NCBI GenBank assembly: GCA_028719885.1
Contig: JAQYLT010000039.1
Location: 1-64,000, forward strand
DNA: 64,000 bases
Direction of reading: 5' to 3'
Origin: Bacillota bacterium
GTDB taxonomy: Bacteria > Bacillota > Clostridia > Oscillospirales > Oscillospiraceae
Shown piece after piece: positions 52,366 through 60,719 of the stretch; positions within the stretch are counted from its first letter, which is position 1; the number at the start of each line of letters is the position of its first letter. A program made the translations under genes and the position numbers. The notes under the pieces were generated by a model. It was not told the DNA's origin and ran no database searches. It was given only the letters and a program-made list of their open reading frames with translations.

Positions 52366-54585
52366 ATGAATGAATTGCTTCAAAAACTGAAAAGTGACAA
52401 CAAGTATTTTCTCCCCGGGCTGATTGTGGCGGCCCTGGTGGTGGCGCTGCTGCTGTGGGCGGTGACGGTTCGCATGATCGTCCCAGCCAACCGGTATGCC
52501 CAGGCGGAGCGTCTGCTGGAAAGCGGCCGTTTTGCCGATGCCGCCGCGGCTTTCGAGGCCCTGGGGGAATACTCCGACGCGGCGGAACGCTGCCGTCAGG
52601 CGAAGTACGCCCAGGCGGAGGAGCTGATGGCCCAGGGCCGGTTTGAGGAAGCTGTCTCCGCCTTTAAAGCCCTGGGAGATTACAGCGACGCGGAGGACCG
52701 GATTCAGGACGTGCGCTATGCCCGGGCGGAGGAGCTGCTGGCCCAGGGAAAATACGAGGAGGCCGCAGCGGCCTTTCACGCCCTGGGGGACTACGCCGAC
52801 GCCTACGACCGGGTTCAGGCCACCCGCTATGCCAATGCCGAGGCATTGCTTGCAATGGGCAAGTATGACGACGCCGAGGCCGCCTTCGAGGCCCTGACCG
52901 GCTACAGCGATGCCCGGGAGCGTGCCAAGCAGGTGCGCTACCAAAAGGCGGAGACCCACCTGGAGGCAGGCCGGTACGACGAGGCGGAGCAGGCCTTCAC
53001 CGCCCTGGGGGAATATGCCGACGCTCCCCAGCGGGCCGCCCAGGTGCGGCTGGAAAAGGCCTATGTGGAGGCCGCCGCTTTGACGGAAAAGGGAGAGTAC
53101 AGCCAGGCCGTTTCCATCTATCAGTCCCTGGGAGACTATAAGGATTCCGCTGATCTGGCCCTGGCCGCCCAGTACGCCGATGCGGACCGGGAATTCCAAA
53201 ACAGTAACTACGACCGGGCGGAGGAATTGTTCCTTGCCCTGGGAGAATATCAGGACGCCGCCGACCGGCTGGACCAGGTGCGGCAGACCCGCTCTACCAT
53301 GCTCTACGGCCAGGCGGAGGACCTTTTGGAGGCGGGGGAATATGCCGATGCCCTGGCTTTGTTCCAGCAGCTTGGCGATTTCGAGGACGCCCCCCAGCGG
53401 GTGCTGGAAACCAATTACCGCTGGGCCCGGACCTGCTATGACCAGGGGGATTACGACCAGGCGGAAGCCCTGTTTGTGAGCCTGGGGGACTATGAGGATG
53501 CCGCCCAGCTGGCCGCCGATGTCCGCAACAGCCGTCTGTTCCACACTGCCCAGCGGGACTCCGCCCACCAGCGCAAGGCCATCGCCGCCGGAAGTGCCCT
53601 GTCCGCCGCGGTGCGGGAGAACGGCACCGTGGTGTATGCGGGGGACGGCAAGCAGACCATCGCGGACTGCGCTACCTGGCGGGATGTGTTCGCCCTGGAC
53701 GCGGGCTCCAATCACCTCGTTGGCCTGAAATCCGACGGCACCGCCGTGGCGGCGGGGTACAACAAATACGGCCAGTGCGACGTATCCGATTGGACGGATC
53801 TGGTTTCCGTGTCCGCCGGTGCCAACCACACTGTTGGACTGAAAGCCGACGGCACCGTGGTGGCGGTGGGCTACAACAAGGACGGCCAGTGTGACGTGGG
53901 CAACTGGAAGGACATCGTGGCCATTGCCGCCGGCGGCTATCACACCGTGGGCCTGCGGGCGGACGGCACCGTCATGGCGGTGGGTGAGAATTCCAACGGC
54001 CAGTGCGACGTGTCGGAGTGGGCCAACATCACCGGCATTGCCGCCGGGTTCGATCACACCGTGGGCCTGCGGAGCAATGGCACCGTGGTGGCGGTGGGGG
54101 CCAACGGAAACGGGAAATGCGACGTTTCCCAGTGGCGGGACATTGTCACCGTGGACGGCGGCTTTGACCACACCGTTGGTCTCAAGGCCGACGGCACCGT
54201 GGTGGCCACCGGCTTCATCCTCTATGGCGCCTGCGATGTGTCCGGCTGGACGGACATTACGGAGATTGTCTGCGGCGACGACCACACCCTTGGCCTGAAG
54301 GCCGACGGCACCGTGGTGGCCACCGGCAGCAACAGCAAGGGCCAGTGCCAGGTGTCCGGCTGGGCCAATATCCGGGTGGGCGGCGAGTCGGATTCGGCCA
54401 TCGCCCAAGCCACAACCCCTCCTGAAACGGAACCAACCGAGCAGGCTATGCAGCCCACAGAGGAAATGATCCCCACGGAGGAAATGATCCCCACAGAGGA
54501 AGTCCTGCCCACAGAGGAAGTGCTGGAGCCCGCCGCGGAAGCCGTTCCCATGGAGGAAAGCACCCAGGCGGCCTCCCTGGAATGA
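52366..54585 (+). CDS. Anchored TPR-array plus seven-bladed RCC1-like propeller protein
   Basis: This 739-residue protein has one membrane helix (about 17-36). Then come about nine TPR-like repeats (43-400), each with the pattern YAxAExLLxxGxYxxAxxAFxxLGxYxDA. Seven near-identical 38-residue RCC1-type blades follow (about 403-670), with the recurring cores HTVGLKADGTVVAVG and GQCDVSxW. The tail is rich in Pro, Thr and Glu and has the repeat PTEEMIPTEE. AAGAAGGATG precedes the ATG. Seven blades close a full propeller. It is paired with the LRR-type protein upstream and both project from the same face of the membrane, so they may act together in binding or adhesion. Confidence 0.82.
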   Translation: MNELLQKLKSDNKYFLPGLIVAALVVALLLWAVTVRMIVPANRYAQAERLLESGRFADAAAAFEALGEYSDAAERCRQAKYAQAEELMAQGRFEEAVSAFKALGDYSDAEDRIQDVRYARAEELLAQGKYEEAAAAFHALGDYADAYDRVQATRYANAEALLAMGKYDDAEAAFEALTGYSDARERAKQVRYQKAETHLEAGRYDEAEQAFTALGEYADAPQRAAQVRLEKAYVEAAALTEKGEYSQAVSIYQSLGDYKDSADLALAAQYADADREFQNSNYDRAEELFLALGEYQDAADRLDQVRQTRSTMLYGQAEDLLEAGEYADALALFQQLGDFEDAPQRVLETNYRWARTCYDQGDYDQAEALFVSLGDYEDAAQLAADVRNSRLFHTAQRDSAHQRKAIAAGSALSAAVRENGTVVYAGDGKQTIADCATWRDVFALDAGSNHLVGLKSDGTAVAAGYNKYGQCDVSDWTDLVSVSAGANHTVGLKADGTVVAVGYNKDGQCDVGNWKDIVAIAAGGYHTVGLRADGTVMAVGENSNGQCDVSEWANITGIAAGFDHTVGLRSNGTVVAVGANGNGKCDVSQWRDIVTVDGGFDHTVGLKADGTVVATGFILYGACDVSGWTDITEIVCGDDHTLGLKADGTVVATGSNSKGQCQVSGWANIRVGGESDSAIAQATTPPETEPTEQAMQPTEEMIPTEEMIPTEEVLPTEEVLEPAAEAVPMEESTQAASLE

Positions 54586-54657
54586 TCTCAATTCAGGTTG
54601 TCGCCTTTCAGCAGCATAAGGGGCGTTAATTTAATTAAGATATCAGCCAGTCGTGTG

Positions 54658-54970
54658 CGTAGGGAACGGATTTATCCGTTCCGAAGGGCTGATGAACATC
54701 CGTGGTTCGTTGAACGGGGAATGGTCCGTCAACACCAAGGAAATGGGCTTGCTCATTCCGTCGGCGAAGCCGCTTTTTCGGATGTTTTTATCACAAATTT
54801 GGCTGGATATTCGGATAACTTGACCCTTTGTCAAATAATTGGGTTCGGTAATTCCGCTTCGCGGTCGGAACGGATAAATCCGTTCCCTACGAAAAGAATC
54901 AACATTTTCCCATTCAACGCACCGGCGCAAAACCATTACCCAGGCGGAATGCATAAATGCATTCCCTACG
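54658..54970. repeat. Composite hairpin repeat, copy F (four hairpin modules)
   Basis: Hairpins lie at 54658-54683 (AACGGAT type), 54739-54772 (GGGCTTGCTCATTCC with CGGCGAAGCCG), 54866-54891 (AACGGAT type, inverted) and 54945-54970 (AATGCAT type, inverted). Core pieces of the B type (GATGAACATCCGTGGTTCGT, CATTCAACGCACCGG) are present but rearranged, and the outer arms are missing. It looks like two copies merged or one inserted in another. It fills the gap between the propeller gene and the GH43 gene. Confidence 0.75.
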
Positions 54971-55054
54971 AATCGTTCGTTAACAAAAGGACAATTATGC
55001 TGCAGGAACCGATAATGAAAATTCCGATTTCGATTACAAAAGAGGATGATACCC

Positions 55055-56491
55055 ATGAAAAAACAGGCTTTCAATCCCTATCTGCCCAGCTATGAATATG
55101 TGCCCGATGGGGAGCCCCGGGTCTTTGGGGACCGGGTTTATGTCTACGGCAGCCATGACCGGTTCAACGGGGACGCTTTCTGCGTGAACGACTATGTGTG
55201 CTGGTCCGCTCCGGTGGAGGAGCTGGGAGACTGGCGCTATGAGGGGGTCATCTACCCCACCAACCGGGACCCCATGAATCCCGACGGAAAAATGCAGCTC
55301 TTTGCCCCGGACCTGGTTCAGGGGCCGGATGGGCGGTATTATTTGTACTATTCCCTCAACGGCTCCACGGTGGTGTCCGTTGCGGTGTGCGACACCCCTG
55401 CCGGAGATTTCCAGTTCTATGGCTATGTGCAGCGGCCCGACGGCACCCCCTACGGCGCCCGGGAGGGGGATGTGAGCTGCTTTGACCCCGGTGTGCTGGT
55501 GGAGGGAAACAGGGTGTATCTCTACACCGGCTTCGCCCCTGGCCCCGGCTGGCTGTATGAGCTTCTCAGCAAATCCAACCGGCGGATGGAGGGCGCCTAC
55601 TGCACGGAGCTTGAGCCGGACATGCTTACGGTGCGCCGGGAACCGGTGCTCGTTGCCCCCAGCGTGTGGAATCAGCAGGGCACCGGCTTTGAGGGCCACG
55701 CCTTTTTCGAGGCCAGCAGCATCCGAAAAATCGGGAATCTCTATTACTTCGTCTATTCCTCCATCCTCAGCCATGAGCTGTGCTATGCCGTCAGTAAATT
55801 TCCGGACCGGGACTTCCGCTTCGGCGGCACTCTGGTGAGCATCGGCGACATCGGCCTCAACGGAAATCAGGTGGCAACCAACTACACCGGCAACACCCAC
55901 GGCGGCATGGTGGAGCTTGGTGGCCAGTGGTACATCTTCTACCACCGGCAGACCAACAAGCAGTGCTGCTGCCGCCAGGGCTGCGCCGAGGCCATCACCA
56001 TCCTGCCCGACGGCTCCATTCCCCAGGTGGAAATCACCAGCTGCGGCCTGAACGGAGGCCCCCTGGCGCTTCCCAATCGATATGAGGCCAGAATCGCCTG
56101 CAACCTGGGCTTCCGGGAGGAAAGCTTCGGCTATGTGGCGGTGCGGGAGCCGGACAAGGCCCATCCCTATTTCACCCAGAGCGGCGGCGACCGGGAGGAT
56201 CACCCCGACCAGTACATTGCCAATCTGTCCCACGGTGCCTGGTGCGGCTTTAAATACTTTGCTTTCTCCGGCCAGGAGCGAATCTCCGTCACAGCCCGGG
56301 GAGACGCCCGGGGCAGCCTGCTGGTCTCCACCGAAAAGGACGGCCCCACCCTTTCCTGTATTCCCATTTCCCCCTCGGAAAGCTGGCAGGAATTCACAGC
56401 TCCCCTTTCTCCGCTCCATGGCAAGCTGCCGCTGTTCCTGACGTTCCAGGGAACCGGCGCCATGGACCTGTTTGAGCTTTCCATTGACTGA
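55055..56491 (+). CDS. GH43 glycosidase (beta-xylosidase/arabinofuranosidase type)
   Basis: A 478-residue enzyme with the GH43 five-bladed propeller. The expected catalytic residues are D18 (VPDGEPRVFGDRVYVYGSHD), D144 (CFDPGVLVEGNRVYLYTG) and E219 (FFEASSIRK). The last roughly 130 residues form a beta-sandwich like a carbohydrate-binding module (CBM6-like). No signal peptide is present, so it acts on imported arabino- or xylo-oligosaccharides. The ATG at 55055 follows AGAGGATG. It is followed by an aldo/keto reductase gene with AAGGAGG 26 bases after its stop, so the two may share a transcript. Confidence 0.9.
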   Translation: MKKQAFNPYLPSYEYVPDGEPRVFGDRVYVYGSHDRFNGDAFCVNDYVCWSAPVEELGDWRYEGVIYPTNRDPMNPDGKMQLFAPDLVQGPDGRYYLYYSLNGSTVVSVAVCDTPAGDFQFYGYVQRPDGTPYGAREGDVSCFDPGVLVEGNRVYLYTGFAPGPGWLYELLSKSNRRMEGAYCTELEPDMLTVRREPVLVAPSVWNQQGTGFEGHAFFEASSIRKIGNLYYFVYSSILSHELCYAVSKFPDRDFRFGGTLVSIGDIGLNGNQVATNYTGNTHGGMVELGGQWYIFYHRQTNKQCCCRQGCAEAITILPDGSIPQVEITSCGLNGGPLALPNRYEARIACNLGFREESFGYVAVREPDKAHPYFTQSGGDREDHPDQYIANLSHGAWCGFKYFAFSGQERISVTARGDARGSLLVSTEKDGPTLSCIPISPSESWQEFTAPLSPLHGKLPLFLTFQGTGAMDLFELSID

Positions 56492-56516
56492 TACACAAAC
56501 CAAGGAGGACAAAACC

Positions 56517-57701
56517 ATGATTTACAGCGATTTTCAAAAGGAAAAGCTGTCCCTGCTGGGCTTTGGAGCCATGCGGCTGCCCTGCCTGGCAGACGGCTCC
56601 ATCGACGAGGCCCAGGTGGCGGAAATGGTTGCCATGGCCATGGATGCCGGGGTGAACTATTTTGACACCGCCTACCCCTACCACGGCGGCCAGTCCGAAC
56701 GGGTGATGGGCCGGGTGCTGAAAGCCTATCCCCGGGAGCGCTACAACCTGGCCACCAAGTACCCCGGCCATCAGATTCTCAGCGACGGCTACGACCCCGC
56801 CGAAATCTTTGAAGAGCAGCTGGAAAAATGCGGCGTGGACTATTTTGACTATTATCTGCTGCACAATGTGAATGAAAAGTCCATGGAGGTGTACATGGAC
56901 CCCCAGTGGGGCATCGTGGACTATTTCAAGGAGCAGAAGCGTCTGGGCCGGATTCGCCATCTGGGCTTTTCCAGCCACGCCCAGGTGGAGGGCCTGGAAA
57001 AATTCCTGGACTACTGCGGCGCGGACATGGAGTTCTGCCAGATTCAGCTGAACTATATGGACTGGACCCTGCAGCGGGCAAAGGAAAAATATGAGCTGCT
57101 CACCGCCAGGAATATCCCCGTCTGGGTGATGGAGCCGGTGCGCGGCGGCATGCTGGCAGCCCTCAGCGAAGAAAACACCGCCAAACTGAAGGCCATCCGC
57201 CCGAAAGCCTCCACCGCCTCCTGGGGCTTCCGGTTCCTCCAGGGGCTGCCCAATGTGAAAATGGTCCTCAGCGGCATGTCCAACAAGGAGCAGATGGCGG
57301 ATAACCTGGCCACCTTTGCCAAGCAGGATGCCCTGAGCGGGGAGGAAACAAATCTGCTGCTCTCCATTGCCCAGAGCATGATGGACCTCATCCCCTGCAC
57401 CGGCTGCCGCTACTGCTGCGAGGGCTGCCCCAAGGGCCTGGACATCCCTGCGCTGCTGGCGGTGTTCAACGAGCTGCGGGTGAGCCCCACCGTCAACGCT
57501 GCCATGCGGGTGGAGTTCCTGCCGGAAGAGAAGAAGCCCACCGCCTGCATCGCCTGCGGCAAATGCGCCAGAAGCTGCCCCCAGAACATCGACATTCCCG
57601 GGGAGCTGAAAAAGCTGGCGGAAAAGCTCACCACCATCCCCAGCTGGGCGGAGACCTGCCGCCAGCGAGAGGAAGCCGCCAAGGCGGGAAAGAAAAAGTA
57701 A
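56517..57701 (+). CDS. Aldo/keto reductase with C-terminal 4Fe-4S ferredoxin domain
   Basis: The 394-residue protein has an AKR barrel with the catalytic tetrad D50, Y55, K81 and H116 (FDTAYPY, ATKYPG, LLHNV). A C-terminal ferredoxin-like domain has two Cys clusters, CTGCRYCCEGCPKG and CIACGKCARSCPQN, suited to two 4Fe-4S centres. Proteins of this type are common in anaerobes and probably reduce a sugar or aldehyde with electrons from the Fe-S domain. The ATG at 56517 follows AAGGAGG. It lies behind a GH43 gene, so a sugar-derived substrate is possible. Confidence 0.92.
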   Translation: MIYSDFQKEKLSLLGFGAMRLPCLADGSIDEAQVAEMVAMAMDAGVNYFDTAYPYHGGQSERVMGRVLKAYPRERYNLATKYPGHQILSDGYDPAEIFEEQLEKCGVDYFDYYLLHNVNEKSMEVYMDPQWGIVDYFKEQKRLGRIRHLGFSSHAQVEGLEKFLDYCGADMEFCQIQLNYMDWTLQRAKEKYELLTARNIPVWVMEPVRGGMLAALSEENTAKLKAIRPKASTASWGFRFLQGLPNVKMVLSGMSNKEQMADNLATFAKQDALSGEETNLLLSIAQSMMDLIPCTGCRYCCEGCPKGLDIPALLAVFNELRVSPTVNAAMRVEFLPEEKKPTACIACGKCARSCPQNIDIPGELKKLAEKLTTIPSWAETCRQREEAAKAGKKK

Positions 57702-57734
57702 TTTTTTTGCAAAAAAAACATCCCCCCGGGGGGC

Positions 57735-57763
57735 TTAAAATCTGCTTTCTGGTCTGTTATAAT
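57735..57763 (+). promoter_or_regulatory. Promoter of the metal ECF importer
   Basis: TTAAAA (57735-57740), 17 bases, perfect TATAAT (57758-57763). A perfect 12-bp palindrome CCCCCCGGGGGG (57723-57734) abuts the -35 box and may be an operator. No cobalamin riboswitch is visible in the 93-base gap. Confidence 0.6.
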
Positions 57764-57794
57764 CCTCTCATTCTAGAAAAAGAGGTGCATGAAG

Positions 57795-58844
57795 ATGCAT
57801 ATGGCAGATGCGCTGCTGGCTCCCGCCGTTGCCGCCACCATGTACGCCGCCTCTGCGGTGACTGTTGGCGCTTCCGTGAGGACCCTGAAAAAAGATGAAG
57901 CCACCGAAAAGCTGCCCACCATGGCAGTGACCTCCGCCCTGGTTTTCGCCGGGCAGATGATCAACTATACCATCCCCGGCACCGGTTCCTCCGGCCACCT
58001 GTGCGGCGGCATGCTGCTCACCGCCCTGCTGGGGCCCCAGGCGGGCTTTTTGTCCATGACCGTGATCCTTGCCATCCAGGCCCTGTTCTTTGCCGACGGC
58101 GGACTGCTGGCCCTGGGGGCGAACTGCTGGAACATGGCCTTCTACGGCTGCTTTGTGGGCTACTACCTGCTATGGCGGCCCATTATGACGGGAAAGCTCT
58201 TTGGCAGGCTGGGAATGCGGACAAAGATCATCCTGGCCAGTGTGCTGGGCTGCGTGATCACGCTGCAGCTGGGCGCTTTCTCCGTGGTGCTGGAAACCAG
58301 CGCCTCCGGCATCACCGAGCTGCCCTTTGGCGCTTTTGTGGGCGTGATGCAGCCCATTCATCTGGCCATCGGCCTGGTGGAGGGACTGATTACCTCCGCG
58401 GTGCTGGTGTTTGTGTATGAGGCCCGGCCGGAGCTTTTGATGGATGTAAGCGCACAGGCAGGCCGGGGCAGATGCTCCCTGAAAACCACCCTGGTGATTC
58501 TGGCGGTGGTGGTGGCCATTGTGGGCGGCGGACTGAGCCTGTTTGCCAGCTCCAATCCCGACGGCCTGGAGTGGTCCATGTTCGGAAATTCCGAGGCGGG
58601 CTACAGTGAAAACATGGGCCTGGACGAGGAAGACTACGGCGTTTCCAGCGGCGCGGCGGAGGTAGCCGGCTCCATTCAGGAGAAAACCGCTTTCCTGCCG
58701 GACTATGGCTTCGCCGGAAGCGACAGCGTGGTGGGCACCTCGGTGTCCGGTCTGCTGGGCTCCGCCATTGTGGCCGCTGTGGTTGCCGTGATCTGCATGG
58801 GCGGCGGCTTCTTCCGCAGAAAAAAAGCGGGTGCAAAAGCGTAG
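57795..58844 (+). CDS. CbiM-CbiN (NikMN-type) fused metal-binding ECF subunit
   Basis: This 349-residue membrane protein joins CbiM/NikM (about 1-225) to a CbiN/NikN part (about 226-349, with the SNPDGLEWS motif). I start at 57795 so that the protein begins Met-His: in NikM the N-terminus, H2 and a later His (here H68 in GSSGHLCGGM) bind the metal. AGAGGTG is well spaced from this codon, and the ATG six bases upstream would displace the His. It binds Co2+ or Ni2+ for import. The lack of a cobalamin riboswitch or cobalamin genes nearby makes nickel somewhat more likely. Confidence 0.9.
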   Translation: MHMADALLAPAVAATMYAASAVTVGASVRTLKKDEATEKLPTMAVTSALVFAGQMINYTIPGTGSSGHLCGGMLLTALLGPQAGFLSMTVILAIQALFFADGGLLALGANCWNMAFYGCFVGYYLLWRPIMTGKLFGRLGMRTKIILASVLGCVITLQLGAFSVVLETSASGITELPFGAFVGVMQPIHLAIGLVEGLITSAVLVFVYEARPELLMDVSAQAGRGRCSLKTTLVILAVVVAIVGGGLSLFASSNPDGLEWSMFGNSEAGYSENMGLDEEDYGVSSGAAEVAGSIQEKTAFLPDYGFAGSDSVVGTSVSGLLGSAIVAAVVAVICMGGGFFRRKKAGAKA

Positions 58845-58859
58845 AATATGTGATATGAT

Positions 58860-58897
58860 ATCGGAGGTACCATTTTGGTGCCTCCGATTCCTTTTGA
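58860..58897 (+). terminator. Attenuator-like hairpin between cbiM and cbiQ genes
   Basis: ATCGGAGGTACC (58860-58871) pairs with GGTGCCTCCGAT (58877-58888, one G-T pair), followed by TCCTTTTG. It probably lowers expression of the downstream subunits. Confidence 0.6.
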
Positions 58898-58911
58898 AAT
58901 GAGGTTGTTTC

Positions 58912-59715
58912 ATGGATCAGATTACCCGAGCCCATGTGGAGCTGCGGGAGATGGATGCCCTGGCGGCGGAGGATTCTCCGGTCCACCGGCTCCATCCTCT
59001 GTGTAAGCTCCTGGTGACCGTTTTCTATATTGCTGCCGTGGTGTCCTTTCCCAAGTACGATTTCTCCGCCCTGGCGGTGATGGTGCTGTATCCGGTGCTG
59101 CTGTTTCAAGCGGCGGGGATCCCGGTGGGGCTCTGCTTCTACCGGCTGCGGATCGTGCTGCCCCTGGTGTGCGCCGTGGGCTTGGTGAATCCCTTTCTGG
59201 ACCACACGCCCCTGCTGCGGCTGGGGGGCCTCACCGTCACCGGGGGCTGGGTCTCCATGGTGACGCTGATGATGAAAGGTGTATTCTCCCTGATGGCTTC
59301 CTTTCTGCTCATCGCCACCACCCCCATGGATTCCATCTGCGCCGCCCTGCGGAAGCTCCATGTGCCGGGGATTCTGGTGACATTGCTGCTGCTGACCTAC
59401 CGCTACATCGGGGTGCTGATGGAGCAGGTGGCGGTGATGACCGACGCCTATCGTCTCCGGGCGCCGGGGCAAAAGGGGCTGCATATCTCCGCTTGGGGCT
59501 CCTTTCTGGGTCAGCTGCTGCTGCGGAGCATGGACCGGGCGGAGGAGCTCTATGGCAGCATGCAGCTCCGGGGCTTCCGGGGGGAGTACCACTACGCCCG
59601 GCTGGATGGCCTGAAATGGAAGGACTGGGTGTTTGGGGCGGTGTGCCTGGGCCTGTTTGCCGCCGCCCGATGGGTGAATATCCCCGCACTGCTGGGGAGC
59701 TTGTTTGTGAGGTAA
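58912..59715 (+). CDS. ECF transporter transmembrane subunit (CbiQ/NikQ)
   Basis: A 267-residue EcfT-type protein with five or six helices. It carries the coupling motif in RSMDRAEELYGSMQLRGFRG, the Ala/Ser-Arg-Gly signature that contacts the ATPase. HPLCKLLVTVFYI near the N-terminus is typical. It lies between the CbiMN and CbiO genes, four bases from the latter. Confidence 0.92.
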   Translation: MDQITRAHVELREMDALAAEDSPVHRLHPLCKLLVTVFYIAAVVSFPKYDFSALAVMVLYPVLLFQAAGIPVGLCFYRLRIVLPLVCAVGLVNPFLDHTPLLRLGGLTVTGGWVSMVTLMMKGVFSLMASFLLIATTPMDSICAALRKLHVPGILVTLLLLTYRYIGVLMEQVAVMTDAYRLRAPGQKGLHISAWGSFLGQLLLRSMDRAEELYGSMQLRGFRGEYHYARLDGLKWKDWVFGAVCLGLFAAARWVNIPALLGSLFVR

Positions 59716-59719
59716 TACC

Positions 59720-60454
59720 ATGATTGAATTTCGGAATGTATCCTTTTCCTATGATCGCCAGCAGCCGGTGGTGGAGGGGCTGAGCTTCTCCATCCGAAAG
59801 GGGGAGTCCGTGGGGCTCATCGGCGCCAATGGAGCGGGCAAATCCACCATCATGAAGCTGCTGCTGGGTCTGCTTTCCGGCGACGGGCAGATTCTGGTGG
59901 ACGGACTGGAGCTGAATAAGAAGAATCTGGCCGCCGTCCGGCAGAAAATCGGCTTTGTCCTCCAGGATTCGGACAATCAGATGTTCATGCCCACGGTTTA
60001 TGAGGATATGTGCTTCGGCCCCCTGAACTATGGCCTGAGCCGGGAGGAAACCGACGCCCGGGTGGACGCGGTGCTGAAAAGTCTGGGCATTGAAAAGCTG
60101 AAGCACTGCTACAACCACAAAATCTCCGGCGGCGAAAAGCGCATGGCCGCCATCGCCACCATTCTGGCCATGGAGCCGGAGGCCATCCTAATGGACGAGC
60201 CCTCCACCGCCCTGGACCCGGTGAACCGGCGCACCGTCATCAACACCATCCGTCGGCTGCCCCAGACCAAGCTCATCGCCTCTCATGATCTGGATATGAT
60301 TCTGGATACCTGCCAGCGGGTGATTCTCCTGTCCAGGGGAAAAATCGTGGCCGACGGGCCGGTGGAGGAAATTCTCTATAACCGGGAGCTGCTGGAGGGA
60401 AACCGCATGGAGCTGCCTTTCTGCCTGCAAGGGCGGCGAGAGAATTACCGGTAA
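59720..60454 (+). CDS. ECF transporter ATPase (CbiO/NikO)
   Basis: A 244-residue ATPase with Walker A GANGAGKST, ECF-type Q loop LQDSDNQMF, signature ISGGEKR, Walker B AILMDEPSTALD and switch His in IASHDLDMI. FSYDRQQPVVEGL at the start is typical of CbiO. It completes a minimal CbiM-N/Q/O importer. Confidence 0.93.
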   Translation: MIEFRNVSFSYDRQQPVVEGLSFSIRKGESVGLIGANGAGKSTIMKLLLGLLSGDGQILVDGLELNKKNLAAVRQKIGFVLQDSDNQMFMPTVYEDMCFGPLNYGLSREETDARVDAVLKSLGIEKLKHCYNHKISGGEKRMAAIATILAMEPEAILMDEPSTALDPVNRRTVINTIRRLPQTKLIASHDLDMILDTCQRVILLSRGKIVADGPVEEILYNRELLEGNRMELPFCLQGRRENYR

Positions 60455-60504
60455 TGGAGGCGCGGCGTTGGTGAAGATATAAGATACAAGATATCCCTGT
60501 TGCG

Positions 60505-60610
60505 TCGTTTTCGTAGGGAATGCATTCATGCATTCCGCAATCATCGTTCACCGTTTCCGTTCAACGTATCACGGTTGTCAAATGGGCGTTTCGGAACGCA
60601 TAAATGCGTT
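60505..60610 (+). repeat. Short hairpin-bordered intergenic repeat, copy G
   Basis: Two facing hairpins, 60505-60530 (AATGCAT type) and 60585-60610 (AACGCAT type), flank a shortened core of about 54 bases (CCGTTTCCGTTCAACGTATC). The outer arms are not recognisable. It lies between the CbiO gene and the YesN-type regulator. Confidence 0.8.
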
Positions 60611-60719
60611 CCCTACGAACACAATGGGACAAATACCGTTCATTCACGAAAGCATTATAAAGCTGCGTAAAACCGATCACCAAAACATGATCTTATAAAA
60701 GCAATAAGGGGCTGAGTCA

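Noticed and set aside
57702..57794. Cobalamin riboswitch upstream of the CbiM-type gene
   Set aside because: The gap is only 93 bases and shows no B12-box; a cobalamin aptamer alone needs about 200.
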